From Clostridiales bacterium NK3B98 (GTDB taxonomy: Bacteria > Bacillota > Clostridia > Oscillospirales > Oscillospiraceae): a DNA stretch of 64,000 nucleotides. Shown in pieces: positions 26,956 through 44,328 of this stretch; the stretch's first letter is position 1, and each line of letters starts with the position of its first letter. The stretch is from assembly GCA_000421005.1 (NCBI GenBank), contig ATWA01000001.1, forward strand, positions 147,674-211,673. The letters run 5' to 3'. The notes below the pieces were generated by a model that was not told the DNA's origin, made no database searches, and saw only the letters and a program-made list of their open reading frames with translations. Both the position numbers and the translations under genes were made by a program.

Positions 26956-28158
26956 ATGGCAAAGCAAAAATTTGACCGTTCCAAGCCCCATGTCAACATC
27001 GGCACCATCGGCCACGTTGACCACGGCAAGACCACTCTGACCGCAGCTATCACCAAGTACCTGTCCTTCTCCGGCAAGGCTTCCTATACTGACTACGCTT
27101 CTATCGATAAGGCTCCCGAGGAGAAGGAGCGCGGCATCACCATCAACACCGCTCACGTGGAGTATGAGACCGAGAAGCGTCACTATGCTCACGTTGACTG
27201 CCCGGGCCACGCCGACTATATCAAGAACATGATTACCGGTGCTGCTCAGATGGACGGCGCTATCCTGGTGATCGCTGCTACCGACGGCCCCATGGCTCAG
27301 ACCAAGGAGCACCTGCTGCTGGCCCGTCAGGTGGGCGTGCCCTATATCGTTGTGTTCCTGAACAAGTGCGATCAGGTGGACGACGAGGAGCTGCTGGAGC
27401 TGGTTGAGATGGAAGTCCGTGAGACTCTGGACTTCTACGAGTTCCCCGGCGATGACACCCCTGTCATCAAGGGCTCCGCTCTGAACGCTCTGATCTCTGA
27501 CTCCACCGATCCCAACGCTCCCGAGTATGCCTGCATCAAGGAGCTGATGGACGCTGTTGACGAGTATATCCCCACTCCTGACCGTAAGGCTGACCTGCCC
27601 TTCCTGATGCCCGTCGAGGACGTGTTCACCATCACTGGCCGTGGCACCGTGGCTACCGGCCGTGTGGAGCGTGGCACTCTGAAGATGAGCGAGCCCGTGG
27701 AGATCGTGGGCCTGTCCGAGGAGAAGAAGACCTCCGTCGTCACCGGCATCGAGATGTTCCGCAAGCTGCTGGACTACGCTGAGGCTGGCGACAACATCGG
27801 CGTTCTGCTGCGTGGTATCGCCCGTACCGACATCGAGCGTGGCCAGGTTATCTGCAAGCCGGGTTCCATCCATCCTCACACCAAGTTCAAGGGCCAGGTG
27901 TACGTTCTGAAGAAGGACGAGGGTGGCCGTCATACTCCTTTCTTCAACAACTATCGTCCTCAGTTCTATTTCCGTACCACCGACGTGACCGGCGTCATCA
28001 CCCTGCCCGAGGGTGTTGAGATGTGCATGCCCGGCGACAACGTGGACATGGACGTTGAGCTGATCACCCCCATCGCCATCGAGAACGGCCTGCGTTTCGC
28101 TATCCGTGAGGGTGGCCGTACCGTGGGTTCCGGCGTCGTTATTGCCATCAACGAGTAA
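26956..28158 (+). CDS. tuf: Elongation factor Tu
   Basis: The product has 400 residues. GTPase motifs [21 protein letters not shown] and NKCD, followed by domains II and III. It delivers aminoacyl-tRNA to the ribosome. Ribosome site AAGGAGG. Its own promoter at 26872 supplements operon transcription, and a terminator follows it. Confidence 0.98.
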   Translation: MAKQKFDRSKPHVNIGTIGHVDHGKTTLTAAITKYLSFSGKASYTDYASIDKAPEEKERGITINTAHVEYETEKRHYAHVDCPGHADYIKNMITGAAQMDGAILVIAATDGPMAQTKEHLLLARQVGVPYIVVFLNKCDQVDDEELLELVEMEVRETLDFYEFPGDDTPVIKGSALNALISDSTDPNAPEYACIKELMDAVDEYIPTPDRKADLPFLMPVEDVFTITGRGTVATGRVERGTLKMSEPVEIVGLSEEKKTSVVTGIEMFRKLLDYAEAGDNIGVLLRGIARTDIERGQVICKPGSIHPHTKFKGQVYVLKKDEGGRHTPFFNNYRPQFYFRTTDVTGVITLPEGVEMCMPGDNVDMDVELITPIAIENGLRFAIREGGRTVGSGVVIAINE

Positions 28159-28170
28159 TATCGTACCCTG

Positions 28171-28201
28171 AAAGGGCCGGCATTTTTGCCGGTCCTTTTT
28201 G
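28171..28201 (+). terminator. Terminator after tuf
   Basis: GGGCCGGCA / TGCCGGTCC arms around TTTT, ending in TTTTTG. It closes the str operon. Confidence 0.85.
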
Positions 28202-28233
28202 CCTTTCAAGATGAGAGAAAAGGAGGATTCCCC

Positions 28234-29160
28234 ATGTATTTGGAAGCTGAACTGCCTGAGATCGAGATTGATACCGAGCAGGTGAAAGATGCGGTGCAGA
28301 ATGTGGTGGGCGAGGAAGCCACTGACGCAGCGGTGAAAGCCACCCGCTCCGTAATGGATGTGATGGAAGCCCATCCGTGGATTAAGCCGGTGTGCTCTGT
28401 TCTGGTGATCCTGCTGGTGGCAAAGCTGATTATGTCTCTGGTGAACCATGCCATCCGCAAAGCAAATCTGGAAAAAACAACCCAGCACTATCTCCACGCC
28501 ATCCTCCGGGTGCTGATTTACGGCGCCGCTGCGCTGAGCATTGCCGGAACGCTGGGGCTGAACATCACCTCTCTTGTGGCGCTTTTCTCTGTGGCTGGCG
28601 CTGCCTTTGCTTTGGCTGCGCAGGATACGTTGTCCAACGTGTTTGCCGGACTGATGCTGCTCATGTCCAAGCCGCTGAAGGTGGGCGAGTACGTGGCGCT
28701 GGGCGGAGCCGGGGTAGAGGGCACTGTGCTGGAAGTGAACCTGATGCACACCCGTCTGGTCACGCCGGATAACCGCCTGGTGGTGGTGCCCAACAGCTCC
28801 ATTGTGGGCAATACCGTCACCAACAACACCCGTGGCGGCAAGCGCCGGATTGACTTGAATTTCTCTATCAGCTACGATGCGGATATTGAGGAGACCAAGC
28901 TGATCCTTCTGCGCACCATGAACAAGAACAGCATGGTGCTGGACGACCCGGAGCCTCCCTTTGCCCGGGTCACCAGCTACTCAGACAGCGCCGTGATCTA
29001 TACCGCTCGTTTCTGGGTGAGTAACGATAACTACTGGAATGTCCAGTTCGACCTGCTGGAGGATATCAAGAAGGCGCTGGATTCCGCTGGAATTGAGATG
29101 ACCTATAACCATCTCAACGTCCATCTGGACAGCAATCTGCCCCAGCAGCTCAAGAGCTGA
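28234..29160 (+). CDS. mscS: MscS-family small-conductance mechanosensitive channel
   Basis: The product has 308 residues. About 48 acidic residues are followed by helices at ~50-72, ~88-108 and ~113-140; the third is the Ala/Gly-rich pore helix (VAGAAFALAAQDTLSNVFAG), then a beta domain with the VVVPNSS segment and a C-terminal alpha-beta domain. Such channels open under membrane tension to release solutes. Start 28234 follows GGAGG. It stands between the tuf and rpoBC units with its own terminator, and no promoter is clear in front of it. Confidence 0.9.
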   Translation: MYLEAELPEIEIDTEQVKDAVQNVVGEEATDAAVKATRSVMDVMEAHPWIKPVCSVLVILLVAKLIMSLVNHAIRKANLEKTTQHYLHAILRVLIYGAAALSIAGTLGLNITSLVALFSVAGAAFALAAQDTLSNVFAGLMLLMSKPLKVGEYVALGGAGVEGTVLEVNLMHTRLVTPDNRLVVVPNSSIVGNTVTNNTRGGKRRIDLNFSISYDADIEETKLILLRTMNKNSMVLDDPEPPFARVTSYSDSAVIYTARFWVSNDNYWNVQFDLLEDIKKALDSAGIEMTYNHLNVHLDSNLPQQLKS

Positions 29161-29192
29161 CGCTTCCGGGCTCACAAGGACAGAAAAATAAC

Positions 29193-29230
29193 AACTCCTT
29201 TCGGAAAAAATCATCCGAAGGGAGTTTTTT
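29193..29230 (+). terminator. Terminator after mscS
   Basis: ACTCCTTTCGG / CCGAAGGGAGT arms followed by TTTTTT, immediately before the rpoB promoter. Confidence 0.85.
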
Positions 29231-29232
29231 AC

Positions 29233-29262
29233 TTGACATATTGATGCAAAACGTGCTATAAT
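29233..29262 (+). promoter_or_regulatory. Promoter of rpoBC
   Basis: Consensus TTGACA (29233-29238), 18-base spacer, consensus TATAAT (29257-29262), leaving a ~160-base leader. Confidence 0.85.
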
Positions 29263-29428
29263 CTAGTGCTTATATGGACAACTGTCCATTCTATATCCTC
29301 TTATCTGAAACTCATTCTAGCACAGAGCGCTCCCAGATGCAAGAGCAGCCGAGGAAATAACAGCAACGCAGCCGTGTGTGTCGCATCAGCACACAGACCG
29401 ATGATTGGAAACGGGAGTGAACGCATCT

Positions 29429-33136
<3,708 letters not shown>

Positions 33137-33154
33137 GGAGGAGGACGAACGCAC

Positions 33155-37048
<3,894 letters not shown>

Positions 37049-37061
37049 TATCTCCGCAACG

Positions 37062-37101
37062 TTGAAAGGAGCCTGTCTCGATTGAGACGGGCTCCTTTTT
37101 G
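37062..37101 (+). terminator. Terminator after rpoC
   Basis: AAAGGAGCC.GTCTC / GAGAC.GGCTCCTTT arms around GATT, with a T run after. It closes rpoBC. Confidence 0.85.
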
Positions 37102-37121
37102 GTCATATCGTACCGGGAAAA

Positions 37122-37160
37122 GCAAAATCCCCTCTGAGCCTTTTGGCTCAGAGGGGATGA
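37122..37160 (-). terminator. Terminator of the rubrerythrin-rubredoxin operon
   Basis: A 14-bp perfect stem (ATCCCCTCTGAGCC and complement) around TTTT; the A run at 37122-37127 becomes the T run on minus, downstream of the rubredoxin stop at 37180. Confidence 0.85.
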
Positions 37161-37179
37161 AAACCAGAATCAGCGTTCC

Positions 37180-37332
37180 TTACGCTTCCTCAAAGGCATC
37201 CTTGCCAAGTCCGCAGATGGGGCAGACCCAATCCTCAGGGACATCTTCCCAGGCGGTGCCGGGGGCAATGCCGTTATCAGGATCGCCAACGGCGGGATCA
37301 TACTCATAACCACAGGGGCAAACGTACTTCAT
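37180..37332 (-). CDS. Rubredoxin with atypical C-x-C first motif
   Basis: The product has 50 residues. The body is a classic rubredoxin ([16 protein letters not shown] and [12 protein letters not shown]), an electron carrier with Fe(Cys)4. The second motif C37-x2-C40 is canonical, but the first is C5-P-C7-G instead of C-x-x-C-G, one residue short. Start 37332 follows AAAGGAG, stop 37180. The reading was checked base by base and the frame is correct with this spacing. It is the last gene of the operon with the reverse rubrerythrin and the DUF4177-like gene. Confidence 0.85.
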   Translation of the reverse strand: MKYVCPCGYEYDPAVGDPDNGIAPGTAWEDVPEDWVCPICGLGKDAFEEA

Positions 37333-37362
37333 AACAATTCTCCTTTGCAGTAGATGTAAGAC

Positions 37363-37557
37363 TTATGCGTTGGTGTCTTCCACTTCCCGGTAGAACACCA
37401 CCACGCACAGCGAGGCGGAGGAACCGGGTGTCTCGAAGGAATGGAGCTTCCAGCCCTGATCGGCGTGGAAGTCAATCATATCCTGAAGCTGCTGAGTGAA
37501 CTTCTCCCGGGAGGAGAAGGTGCAGCCGAAGGAATCCACCAAATAGACGGTTTTCAT
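37363..37557 (-). CDS. DUF4177-like small protein
   Basis: The product has 64 residues with the layout hydrophobic strand, helix (FTQQLQDMIDFHADQGWKL), strand and C-terminal strand (ASLCVVVFYRE). This fits the small DUF4177-type fold, though the match is by general pattern. Its ATG overlaps the rubrerythrin stop as TGATG, so translation is coupled. Function unknown; operon position suggests a link to rubrerythrin or iron handling. Confidence 0.5.
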   Translation of the reverse strand: MKTVYLVDSFGCTFSSREKFTQQLQDMIDFHADQGWKLHSFETPGSSASLCVVVFYREVEDTNA

Positions 37558-38102
37558 CAGCCGAAGTAGCGCTCCAGCAGACCCTTGAAGGCCTTGCCAT
37601 GGCGGGCCTCGTCACGGGCCATCTCGTGGACGGTGTCGTGGATAGCGTCCAGATTCAGTGCCTTTGCCTTCTTGGCCAGCTCGAACTTGCCGGCGGTGGC
37701 GCCGTTCTCGGCCTCTACACGGACTCTCAGGTTCTCCTTGGTGGAGTCAGAGACTACCTCGCCCAGCAGCTCGGCGAACTTGGCGGCGTGCTCGGCCTCT
37801 TCCCATGCGGCCTTCTCCCAATACAGACCGATCTCGGGATAGCCCTCACGATGGGCCACACGAGCCATAGCCAGATACATACCCACCTCAGAGCACTCGC
37901 CGGTGAAGTTCTCTCTCAGACCCTGAATGATCTCCTCGGGAGCGTCCTTGGCCACGCCGACAATATGCTCGGCAGCCCAGGTCATCTCAGCGCTCTGCTC
38001 GATGAACTTGGAGCCGGGGCACTTGCACAGGGGGCAGACAAAATCTTCAGGCATATCGCCTTCGTGAACATAACCGCAGATGGGGCAAACATACTTTTTC
38101 AT
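37557..38102 (-). CDS. Reverse rubrerythrin (NADH/rubredoxin peroxidase)
   Basis: The product has 181 residues. The rubredoxin-like domain is at the N-terminus (CPICGYVH...CPLCKCPG, residues ~5-40), ahead of the four-helix diiron domain ([30 protein letters not shown], and DEARHGKAF), which is the reverse rubrerythrin order. Anaerobes use it to reduce H2O2 and O2. Start 38102 with AAGGAGG; a longer frame upstream extends past the promoter. Confidence 0.93.
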   Translation of the reverse strand: MKKYVCPICGYVHEGDMPEDFVCPLCKCPGSKFIEQSAEMTWAAEHIVGVAKDAPEEIIQGLRENFTGECSEVGMYLAMARVAHREGYPEIGLYWEKAAWEEAEHAAKFAELLGEVVSDSTKENLRVRVEAENGATAGKFELAKKAKALNLDAIHDTVHEMARDEARHGKAFKGLLERYFG

Positions 38103-38229
38103 AGGGAAATCCTCCTTAATAATATAAATGTGCTGGGGTTTGGGGGGTGAAGGGTGTCGAACGACTGCCTCGGGGGCGGTGAGATTGGCACCTTTCGCCC
38201 GGATTAGGTGGATGCATAGTTCTGGACAT

Positions 38230-38258
38230 ATTATAGCGAACCGGGACAGGTTGGTCAA
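38230..38258 (-). promoter_or_regulatory. Promoter of the rubrerythrin operon
   Basis: On minus, TTGACC (38258-38253), 17-base spacer, consensus TATAAT (38235-38230). No convincing PerR box overlaps it. The leader to 38102 is about 120 bases. Confidence 0.7.
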
Positions 38259-38358
38259 CAACAACTGAAAAGATTTTTCTGTATGTACATCTAAATGTAG
38301 GAATCTCCGGCTCAGAGGACGGATTTGTGGTGGAAATCGCTGAAAAACAAAAAACGCC

Positions 38359-38387
38359 TTGACAAATCGGGGATTCTGCTTTATCAT
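38359..38387 (+). promoter_or_regulatory. Promoter of the ilv operon
   Basis: Consensus TTGACA (38359-38364), 17-base spacer, TATCAT (38382-38387), just before the T-box. Confidence 0.8.
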
Positions 38388-38394
38388 TTTAAAC

Positions 38395-38635
38395 AGTCAA
38401 AATGCGATGAACGGGACAGTAAGCGCGGCAGAAGCGACAGAGAGGGCGTGTAGGCTGGAAATCGCCTGTGGAGCCGTGTCCGAAGGTCACCCGGGAGCAG
38501 CTGACCCAACGGCGTTTGCCCAGTAGGCTCAGACGGCTTTCTCCCGTTACAGAGAACAAGAGTGTACGGCTTGGCCGTAAATTTAGGTGGTACCACGGAG
38601 TTGACGCTTCGTCCTATGCTGGACGGGGCGTTTTG
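38395..38635 (+). ncRNA. T-box riboswitch, valine (GTC) specifier
   Basis: A T-box leader senses uncharged tRNA. Visible elements: AGTA at ~38419 in GGGACAGTAAGC, an AGAGAGG motif, specifier region CGAAGGTCAC with GTC (Val) at 38486-38488, the T-box core AGGTGGTACCACGG at ~38585, and the terminator 38605-38634 (CGCTTCGTCC / GGACGGGGCG plus TTTT). The specifier follows the CGAA-N-codon-A pattern of other T-boxes. It lies directly before the first acetolactate synthase gene. Confidence 0.88.
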
Positions 38636-38661
38636 TCATAGAGACGGGAAGGAGTGATCCC

Positions 38662-40293
38662 ATGACTGGCGCACAGGCATTGATTGAGAGCTTAAAGCGG
38701 GCAGGGGTGGAGCATATCTTCGGGTATGCAGGGGCTACCATCTGCCCGGCGGTAGATGCGCTGGCCTGCGCCCCGGAGATCGGTTATACGCTGGTGCGCA
38801 CCGAGCAGAACGCCGGGCACATGGCCTCCGGCTATTACCGGGTTACCGGCAAGGTGGGGGTGTGCATGGTCACCTCCGGCCCCGGGGCTACCAACCTGCT
38901 CACCGGCATAGCCACGGCTTACATGGACTCCATTCCCATGGTTGCCATCACCGGGCAGGTGCCCAGCAACCTGCTGGGGCGGGACATCTTTCAGGAGGTG
39001 GACATCACCGGGGCAGTGGCTCCCTTCTCCAAGCACAGCTATCTGGTGAAGGATGCCAACGACATTCCCCGGATTGTAGCCGAGGCCTTCCACATCGCTG
39101 CCACAGGCAGACCGGGGCCGGTGCTCATCGACCTGCCCATTGACGTGCAGAACGCACCCCTGAAAAAATACGAGTACCCGGAGAATGTGAGCCTTCGCAG
39201 CTACAAGCCCAGCGTCCGGGGACACGAGATGCAGATCAAACGGGTGGTCAAGGCCGTTGCGGGAGCAAAGCATCCGGTGATCTACGGCGGAGGTGGGGTC
39301 TTTCTTGCCCACGGCGAGGGAGAGCTGCGGGAGCTTGCGGAGCGCACCAATATCCCTGTGGTCACCACCATGATGGGGCTGTCCCTGCTGCCCACCACTC
39401 ATCCCCTGAATCTGGGTATGATCGGTGCTTTCGGCAACGTGGCAGCCAACAAGGCGCTGGCCAAAAGCGATTTGCTGATTATGATCGGCGGACGGGTGGC
39501 AGACCGGGCCATCCTGTCTCCGGAGGACATTCAAAAACGAACGACCATTATCCACATCGATGTTGACCCGGCGGAAATCGGCAAGAATATGAGAGCCGAG
39601 ATTCCGGTGGTGGGGGACGTAAAGGTGGTTTTACAGCAGCTTCTTGAGGTGATTGAGCCGAGAGAGCTGACGGACTGGACGGAAGGGTTCCAGCAGATGC
39701 GCCGTCAGGAGCTGACACGTCCCTTCCCGGCACAGAAGGAGGGGTATGTGTTCCCCGGCGCAGTCATGCGGGCGCTGGGCAAAAAGCTGAAATACAACGC
39801 CGCCGTGTGCGTGGACGTGGGACAGAACCAAATCTGGGCCTGCAAGCATCTGGCGCTCAACGGGGGACGGTTCCTCACCTCCGGCGGACTTGGCACCATG
39901 GGCTATGCCCTCCCCGCCGCTGTGGGGGTCAAGGTGGCCCAGCCCGGACGGCAGACGGTGGTAGTCTGCGGGGACGGCAGCTTCCAGATGAGCTTCAACG
40001 AGCTGGCCGCCGTGGTACACGGACAGATGGACATCAAAATTGTCCTCATTCGCAACAATTATCTGGGCTTGGTGCGGCAGATTCAGGCCACGCCCACCTA
40101 TCCCGCTGGGCCCTTCGGGGTGTCGCTGGACGGCTCCCCCAACTTCGCCCGTCTGGCTGCCGCCTACGGCATTCCCAGCCGGGTGCTGGACAACGAGGCG
40201 GAGATGGACAGCGCACTGGACGAGCTGTTGAATCAGCCTGGTCCCCGGCTGCTCATTGTCTCCACAGACCCAACGGCCCACACCAATGACTGA
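38662..40293 (+). CDS. ilvB: Acetolactate synthase large subunit, copy 1 (divergent)
   Basis: TPP enzyme of the acetohydroxyacid synthase family. The 543-residue product has the catalytic Glu in RTEQNAGHMASGYYR, TSGPGATN, and the TPP motif GDGSFQMSFNELAAVVHG. At the specificity position, where AHAS enzymes have Trp in MVRQWQ, residue 474 is Ile (LVRQIQ), unlike copy 2. This suggests weaker preference for 2-ketobutyrate. It is paired with its own small subunit. Ribosome site AAGGAG, start 38662. A specialised pyruvate-using acetolactate synthase is the inference. Confidence 0.87.
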   Translation: MTGAQALIESLKRAGVEHIFGYAGATICPAVDALACAPEIGYTLVRTEQNAGHMASGYYRVTGKVGVCMVTSGPGATNLLTGIATAYMDSIPMVAITGQVPSNLLGRDIFQEVDITGAVAPFSKHSYLVKDANDIPRIVAEAFHIAATGRPGPVLIDLPIDVQNAPLKKYEYPENVSLRSYKPSVRGHEMQIKRVVKAVAGAKHPVIYGGGGVFLAHGEGELRELAERTNIPVVTTMMGLSLLPTTHPLNLGMIGAFGNVAANKALAKSDLLIMIGGRVADRAILSPEDIQKRTTIIHIDVDPAEIGKNMRAEIPVVGDVKVVLQQLLEVIEPRELTDWTEGFQQMRRQELTRPFPAQKEGYVFPGAVMRALGKKLKYNAAVCVDVGQNQIWACKHLALNGGRFLTSGGLGTMGYALPAAVGVKVAQPGRQTVVVCGDGSFQMSFNELAAVVHGQMDIKIVLIRNNYLGLVRQIQATPTYPAGPFGVSLDGSPNFARLAAAYGIPSRVLDNEAEMDSALDELLNQPGPRLLIVSTDPTAHTND

Positions 40294-40307
40294 AGGAGGG
40301 GACGGCT

Positions 40308-40793
40308 ATGACGAATACCATTGCAGTGCTGGTGGAAAACCGGGCAGGCGTCCTGGACCGGGTGGTGGGACTGTTTTCCCGCAGAGCCTTTAACATTGAG
40401 TCTCTGGCAGTGGGCGTCACTGACGACCCCACGGTGAGCCGCATTACCATCGTGGTCAACGGGGACGAGGCTGTGGTGGAGCAGGTGGAAAAGCAGCTGA
40501 ACAAGCTGATTGACGTGATTAAAGTCCGCACGCTGGAGGCCAATCGGTACACCGGCCGGGAGCTGGTGCTGGTGAAGGTAAACGCCAACGCCAAGACGAG
40601 GGCGGACATTATGACCATCTGCGAGCTGATGGGGGCGAAGGTGTCTGATATCTCCACCAATTCCCTGACGCTGGAGCTGTCTGACACCCCGGAACGGATT
40701 GAGACCTTTGAGGCGATGCTCCGTCCCTTCTCTATTCTGGAGCTGGCACGCACCGGCGTGATTGCCCTGCAAAAGGGCAACGGAAAGATTTGA
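40308..40793 (+). CDS. ilvN: Acetolactate synthase small subunit, copy 1
   Basis: The product has 161 residues with N-terminal ACT domain (VLVENRAGVLDRVVGLFSRRAFNIESLAVG) that binds valine for feedback control, followed by the C-terminal catalytic-activation region. Ribosome site GAAGGAGG, 15 bases after ilvB copy 1. The valine-sensing ACT fits the T-box logic of end-product control. Confidence 0.93.
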   Translation: MTNTIAVLVENRAGVLDRVVGLFSRRAFNIESLAVGVTDDPTVSRITIVVNGDEAVVEQVEKQLNKLIDVIKVRTLEANRYTGRELVLVKVNANAKTRADIMTICELMGAKVSDISTNSLTLELSDTPERIETFEAMLRPFSILELARTGVIALQKGNGKI

Positions 40794-40859
40794 TTGGTGC
40801 ATCCCCTGCATGAAACAAATACGCCCTGCATGATAAATGACAGGTAAGGAGGAACCCAC

Positions 40860-42563
40860 TTGAAAATCCGAGCCACCCAAGCCATCATGGAGTGCCTGCT
40901 GGAGCAGGAGGTGGACACCGTCTTCGGCTATCCCGGCGGTACCATCCTCAACCTCTATGACGAGCTGTACAACTATCAGGACAAAATCCGGCACATCCTC
41001 ACCGCCCACGAACAGGGCGCATCCCACGCCGCTGACGGCTATGCCAGAGCCACCGGCAAGGTAGGCGTGTGCTTTGCCACCTCCGGCCCCGGTGCCACCA
41101 ACCTGACCACCGGAATTGCCACTGCCATGATGGATTCCTCTCCTGTGGTGTTCATCACCTGCAATGTGACAGAACCTCTGCTGGGCAAGGACAGCTTTCA
41201 GGAGGTGGACATCACCGGCATTGCCATGCCCATCACCAAGGCCACCTATCTGGTGCGCCGGGCGGAGGACATCCCCGGCATTATGCGTCAGGCCTTCGCC
41301 GTGGCGGCCACGGGCAGACCCGGTCCGGTGCTGATTGACTTTCTGAAAAACGTCACCGACCCCAAGGAAATGGTGGACTATGAGTTCATCCCGTGGACGG
41401 AAAACCGTACATGGGGCAGCGTCCGGGAACTGAGCGAGGTTCACGGACTGAAAGCCCCGGAGCCTGACCACGGGGACGTGGACATTCTGGCAAAGATGAT
41501 TGACGAGAGCCAGCGCCCCCTGCTCATCTGCGGCGGCGGCGTGGTGCGGGGCAGAGCCCATGAGGAATTCCGGGTTCTGGCGGAAAAGCTGGACTGCCCG
41601 GTGGCCATTACCCTGATGGGCGGCGGCGGTTTCCCCGGCTCCCATCCCCTCTGCTCCGGCATGGTGGGTATGCACGGCTCCCACGCCTCCAACAAGGCGG
41701 TGCATGACTGCGACCTGCTCATTGCCGTGGGCTGCCGCTTCTCTGACCGGGTGGCGCTGAATCCCAAAACCTTCGCCCAAAACGCCAAAATCGTCCACAT
41801 CGACATTGACCGGGCGGAGATTGACAAAAACGTCCTCACCGACCACCACATTGTGGGCAATGCCAAGCGGGTGCTCTCGCTGCTGAATCAGCAGGTGGGA
41901 CAGTACCACCATGAGGCATGGAAGCAGGAGATTCTTCCCCTGCGCCAGCCCCAGGCTCCGGAGGAGGACGAAAAGCTGACCCCCAAGCAGGTGCTGGAGA
42001 CGATACGCCGTATGGCACCTCAGGATACCATCGTAGCCACCGACGTGGGACAGCACCAGATGTGGAGCATCCAGTATTTCCACTTCGACTACCCCGGACA
42101 GCTCCTCACCTCCGGTGGCTTTGGCACCATGGGCTTTGGCTTGGGTGCTGCCATCGGGGCAAAGTGCGGTCACCCGGAGAAGGTGGTGGTACACACCACC
42201 GGAGACGGATGCTTCCGCATGAACTGCCACGAGCTAGCCACGGTGGAGCATTACGGGCTGCCCATTATCACCGTGGTGTTCAATAACGGCACGCTGGGTA
42301 TGGTGAGACAGTGGCAGAATCTGATCTATCACAAGCGCTTCTCCCAGACCACGCTGGACAGAGGCCCCGACTTTGTGAAGCTGGCGGAGGCCTACGGGCT
42401 CAAGGGCAAACGGGTCACCAACCGTCAGGAGATGGAAGAGGCCATGGCCGAGGCGCTCTCCTGCGGCTGCGGCTATGTCATTGACGCGGTGCTGGACATG
42501 GACGAGATGGTGCGTCCCATGGTGCCCGGCGGGGCGGACATCACCAGCTTTTTGCTGAAGTAA
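40860..42563 (+). CDS. ilvB: Acetolactate synthase large subunit, copy 2 (canonical)
   Basis: The product has 567 residues with the canonical AHAS features: HEQGASHAADGYARATGKVG with catalytic Glu, TPP motif GDGCFRMNCHELATVEHYG, and Trp485 in MVRQWQ, the residue that favours 2-ketobutyrate. It makes 2-acetolactate and 2-aceto-2-hydroxybutyrate for valine, leucine and isoleucine. The start is TTG at 40860, seven bases after AAGGAGG. Two short direct repeats (CCCTGCATGA) lie in the 66-base gap before it. Confidence 0.95.
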   Translation: MKIRATQAIMECLLEQEVDTVFGYPGGTILNLYDELYNYQDKIRHILTAHEQGASHAADGYARATGKVGVCFATSGPGATNLTTGIATAMMDSSPVVFITCNVTEPLLGKDSFQEVDITGIAMPITKATYLVRRAEDIPGIMRQAFAVAATGRPGPVLIDFLKNVTDPKEMVDYEFIPWTENRTWGSVRELSEVHGLKAPEPDHGDVDILAKMIDESQRPLLICGGGVVRGRAHEEFRVLAEKLDCPVAITLMGGGGFPGSHPLCSGMVGMHGSHASNKAVHDCDLLIAVGCRFSDRVALNPKTFAQNAKIVHIDIDRAEIDKNVLTDHHIVGNAKRVLSLLNQQVGQYHHEAWKQEILPLRQPQAPEEDEKLTPKQVLETIRRMAPQDTIVATDVGQHQMWSIQYFHFDYPGQLLTSGGFGTMGFGLGAAIGAKCGHPEKVVVHTTGDGCFRMNCHELATVEHYGLPIITVVFNNGTLGMVRQWQNLIYHKRFSQTTLDRGPDFVKLAEAYGLKGKRVTNRQEMEEAMAEALSCGCGYVIDAVLDMDEMVRPMVPGGADITSFLLK

Positions 42564-42578
42564 GGAGGGCGAGACGGG

Positions 42579-44154
<1,576 letters not shown>

Positions 44155-44173
44155 TTTTTTCCATCCAACTGTC

Positions 44174-44203
44174 ACAGGGCGGGCTTCTGCCCGCCCTGTT
44201 TTC
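44174..44203 (+). terminator. Terminator after ilvC
   Basis: ACAGGGCGGGC / GCCCGCCCTGT arms around TTCT, then TTTTC. It separates ilvC from ilvD, which may then depend on read-through or its own promoter, not seen. Confidence 0.75.
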
Positions 44204-44213
44204 ACAGTACGCG

Positions 44214-44281
44214 CGGGCGATTCATGAATCGCCCCTACAAAGAATGGCCGAATTTTGTAGGGGTCATTCATGAATGACCCG
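44214..44281. repeat. Palindromic intergenic repeat ahead of ilvD
   Basis: Two inverted arms, 44214-44241 and 44254-44281, each built on an internal palindrome (GGCGATTCATGAATCGCC and GGTCATTCATGAATGACC) and ending in CCCTACAAA / TTTGTAGGGG. The arms are near complements of each other. The pattern has the look of a dispersed, MITE-like element; only one copy is in this window. Confidence 0.6.
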
Positions 44282-44328
44282 CCTTCCGCTCCGTTGTATC
44301 TCTATCAAACCACAAGGAGGAACCTTCT

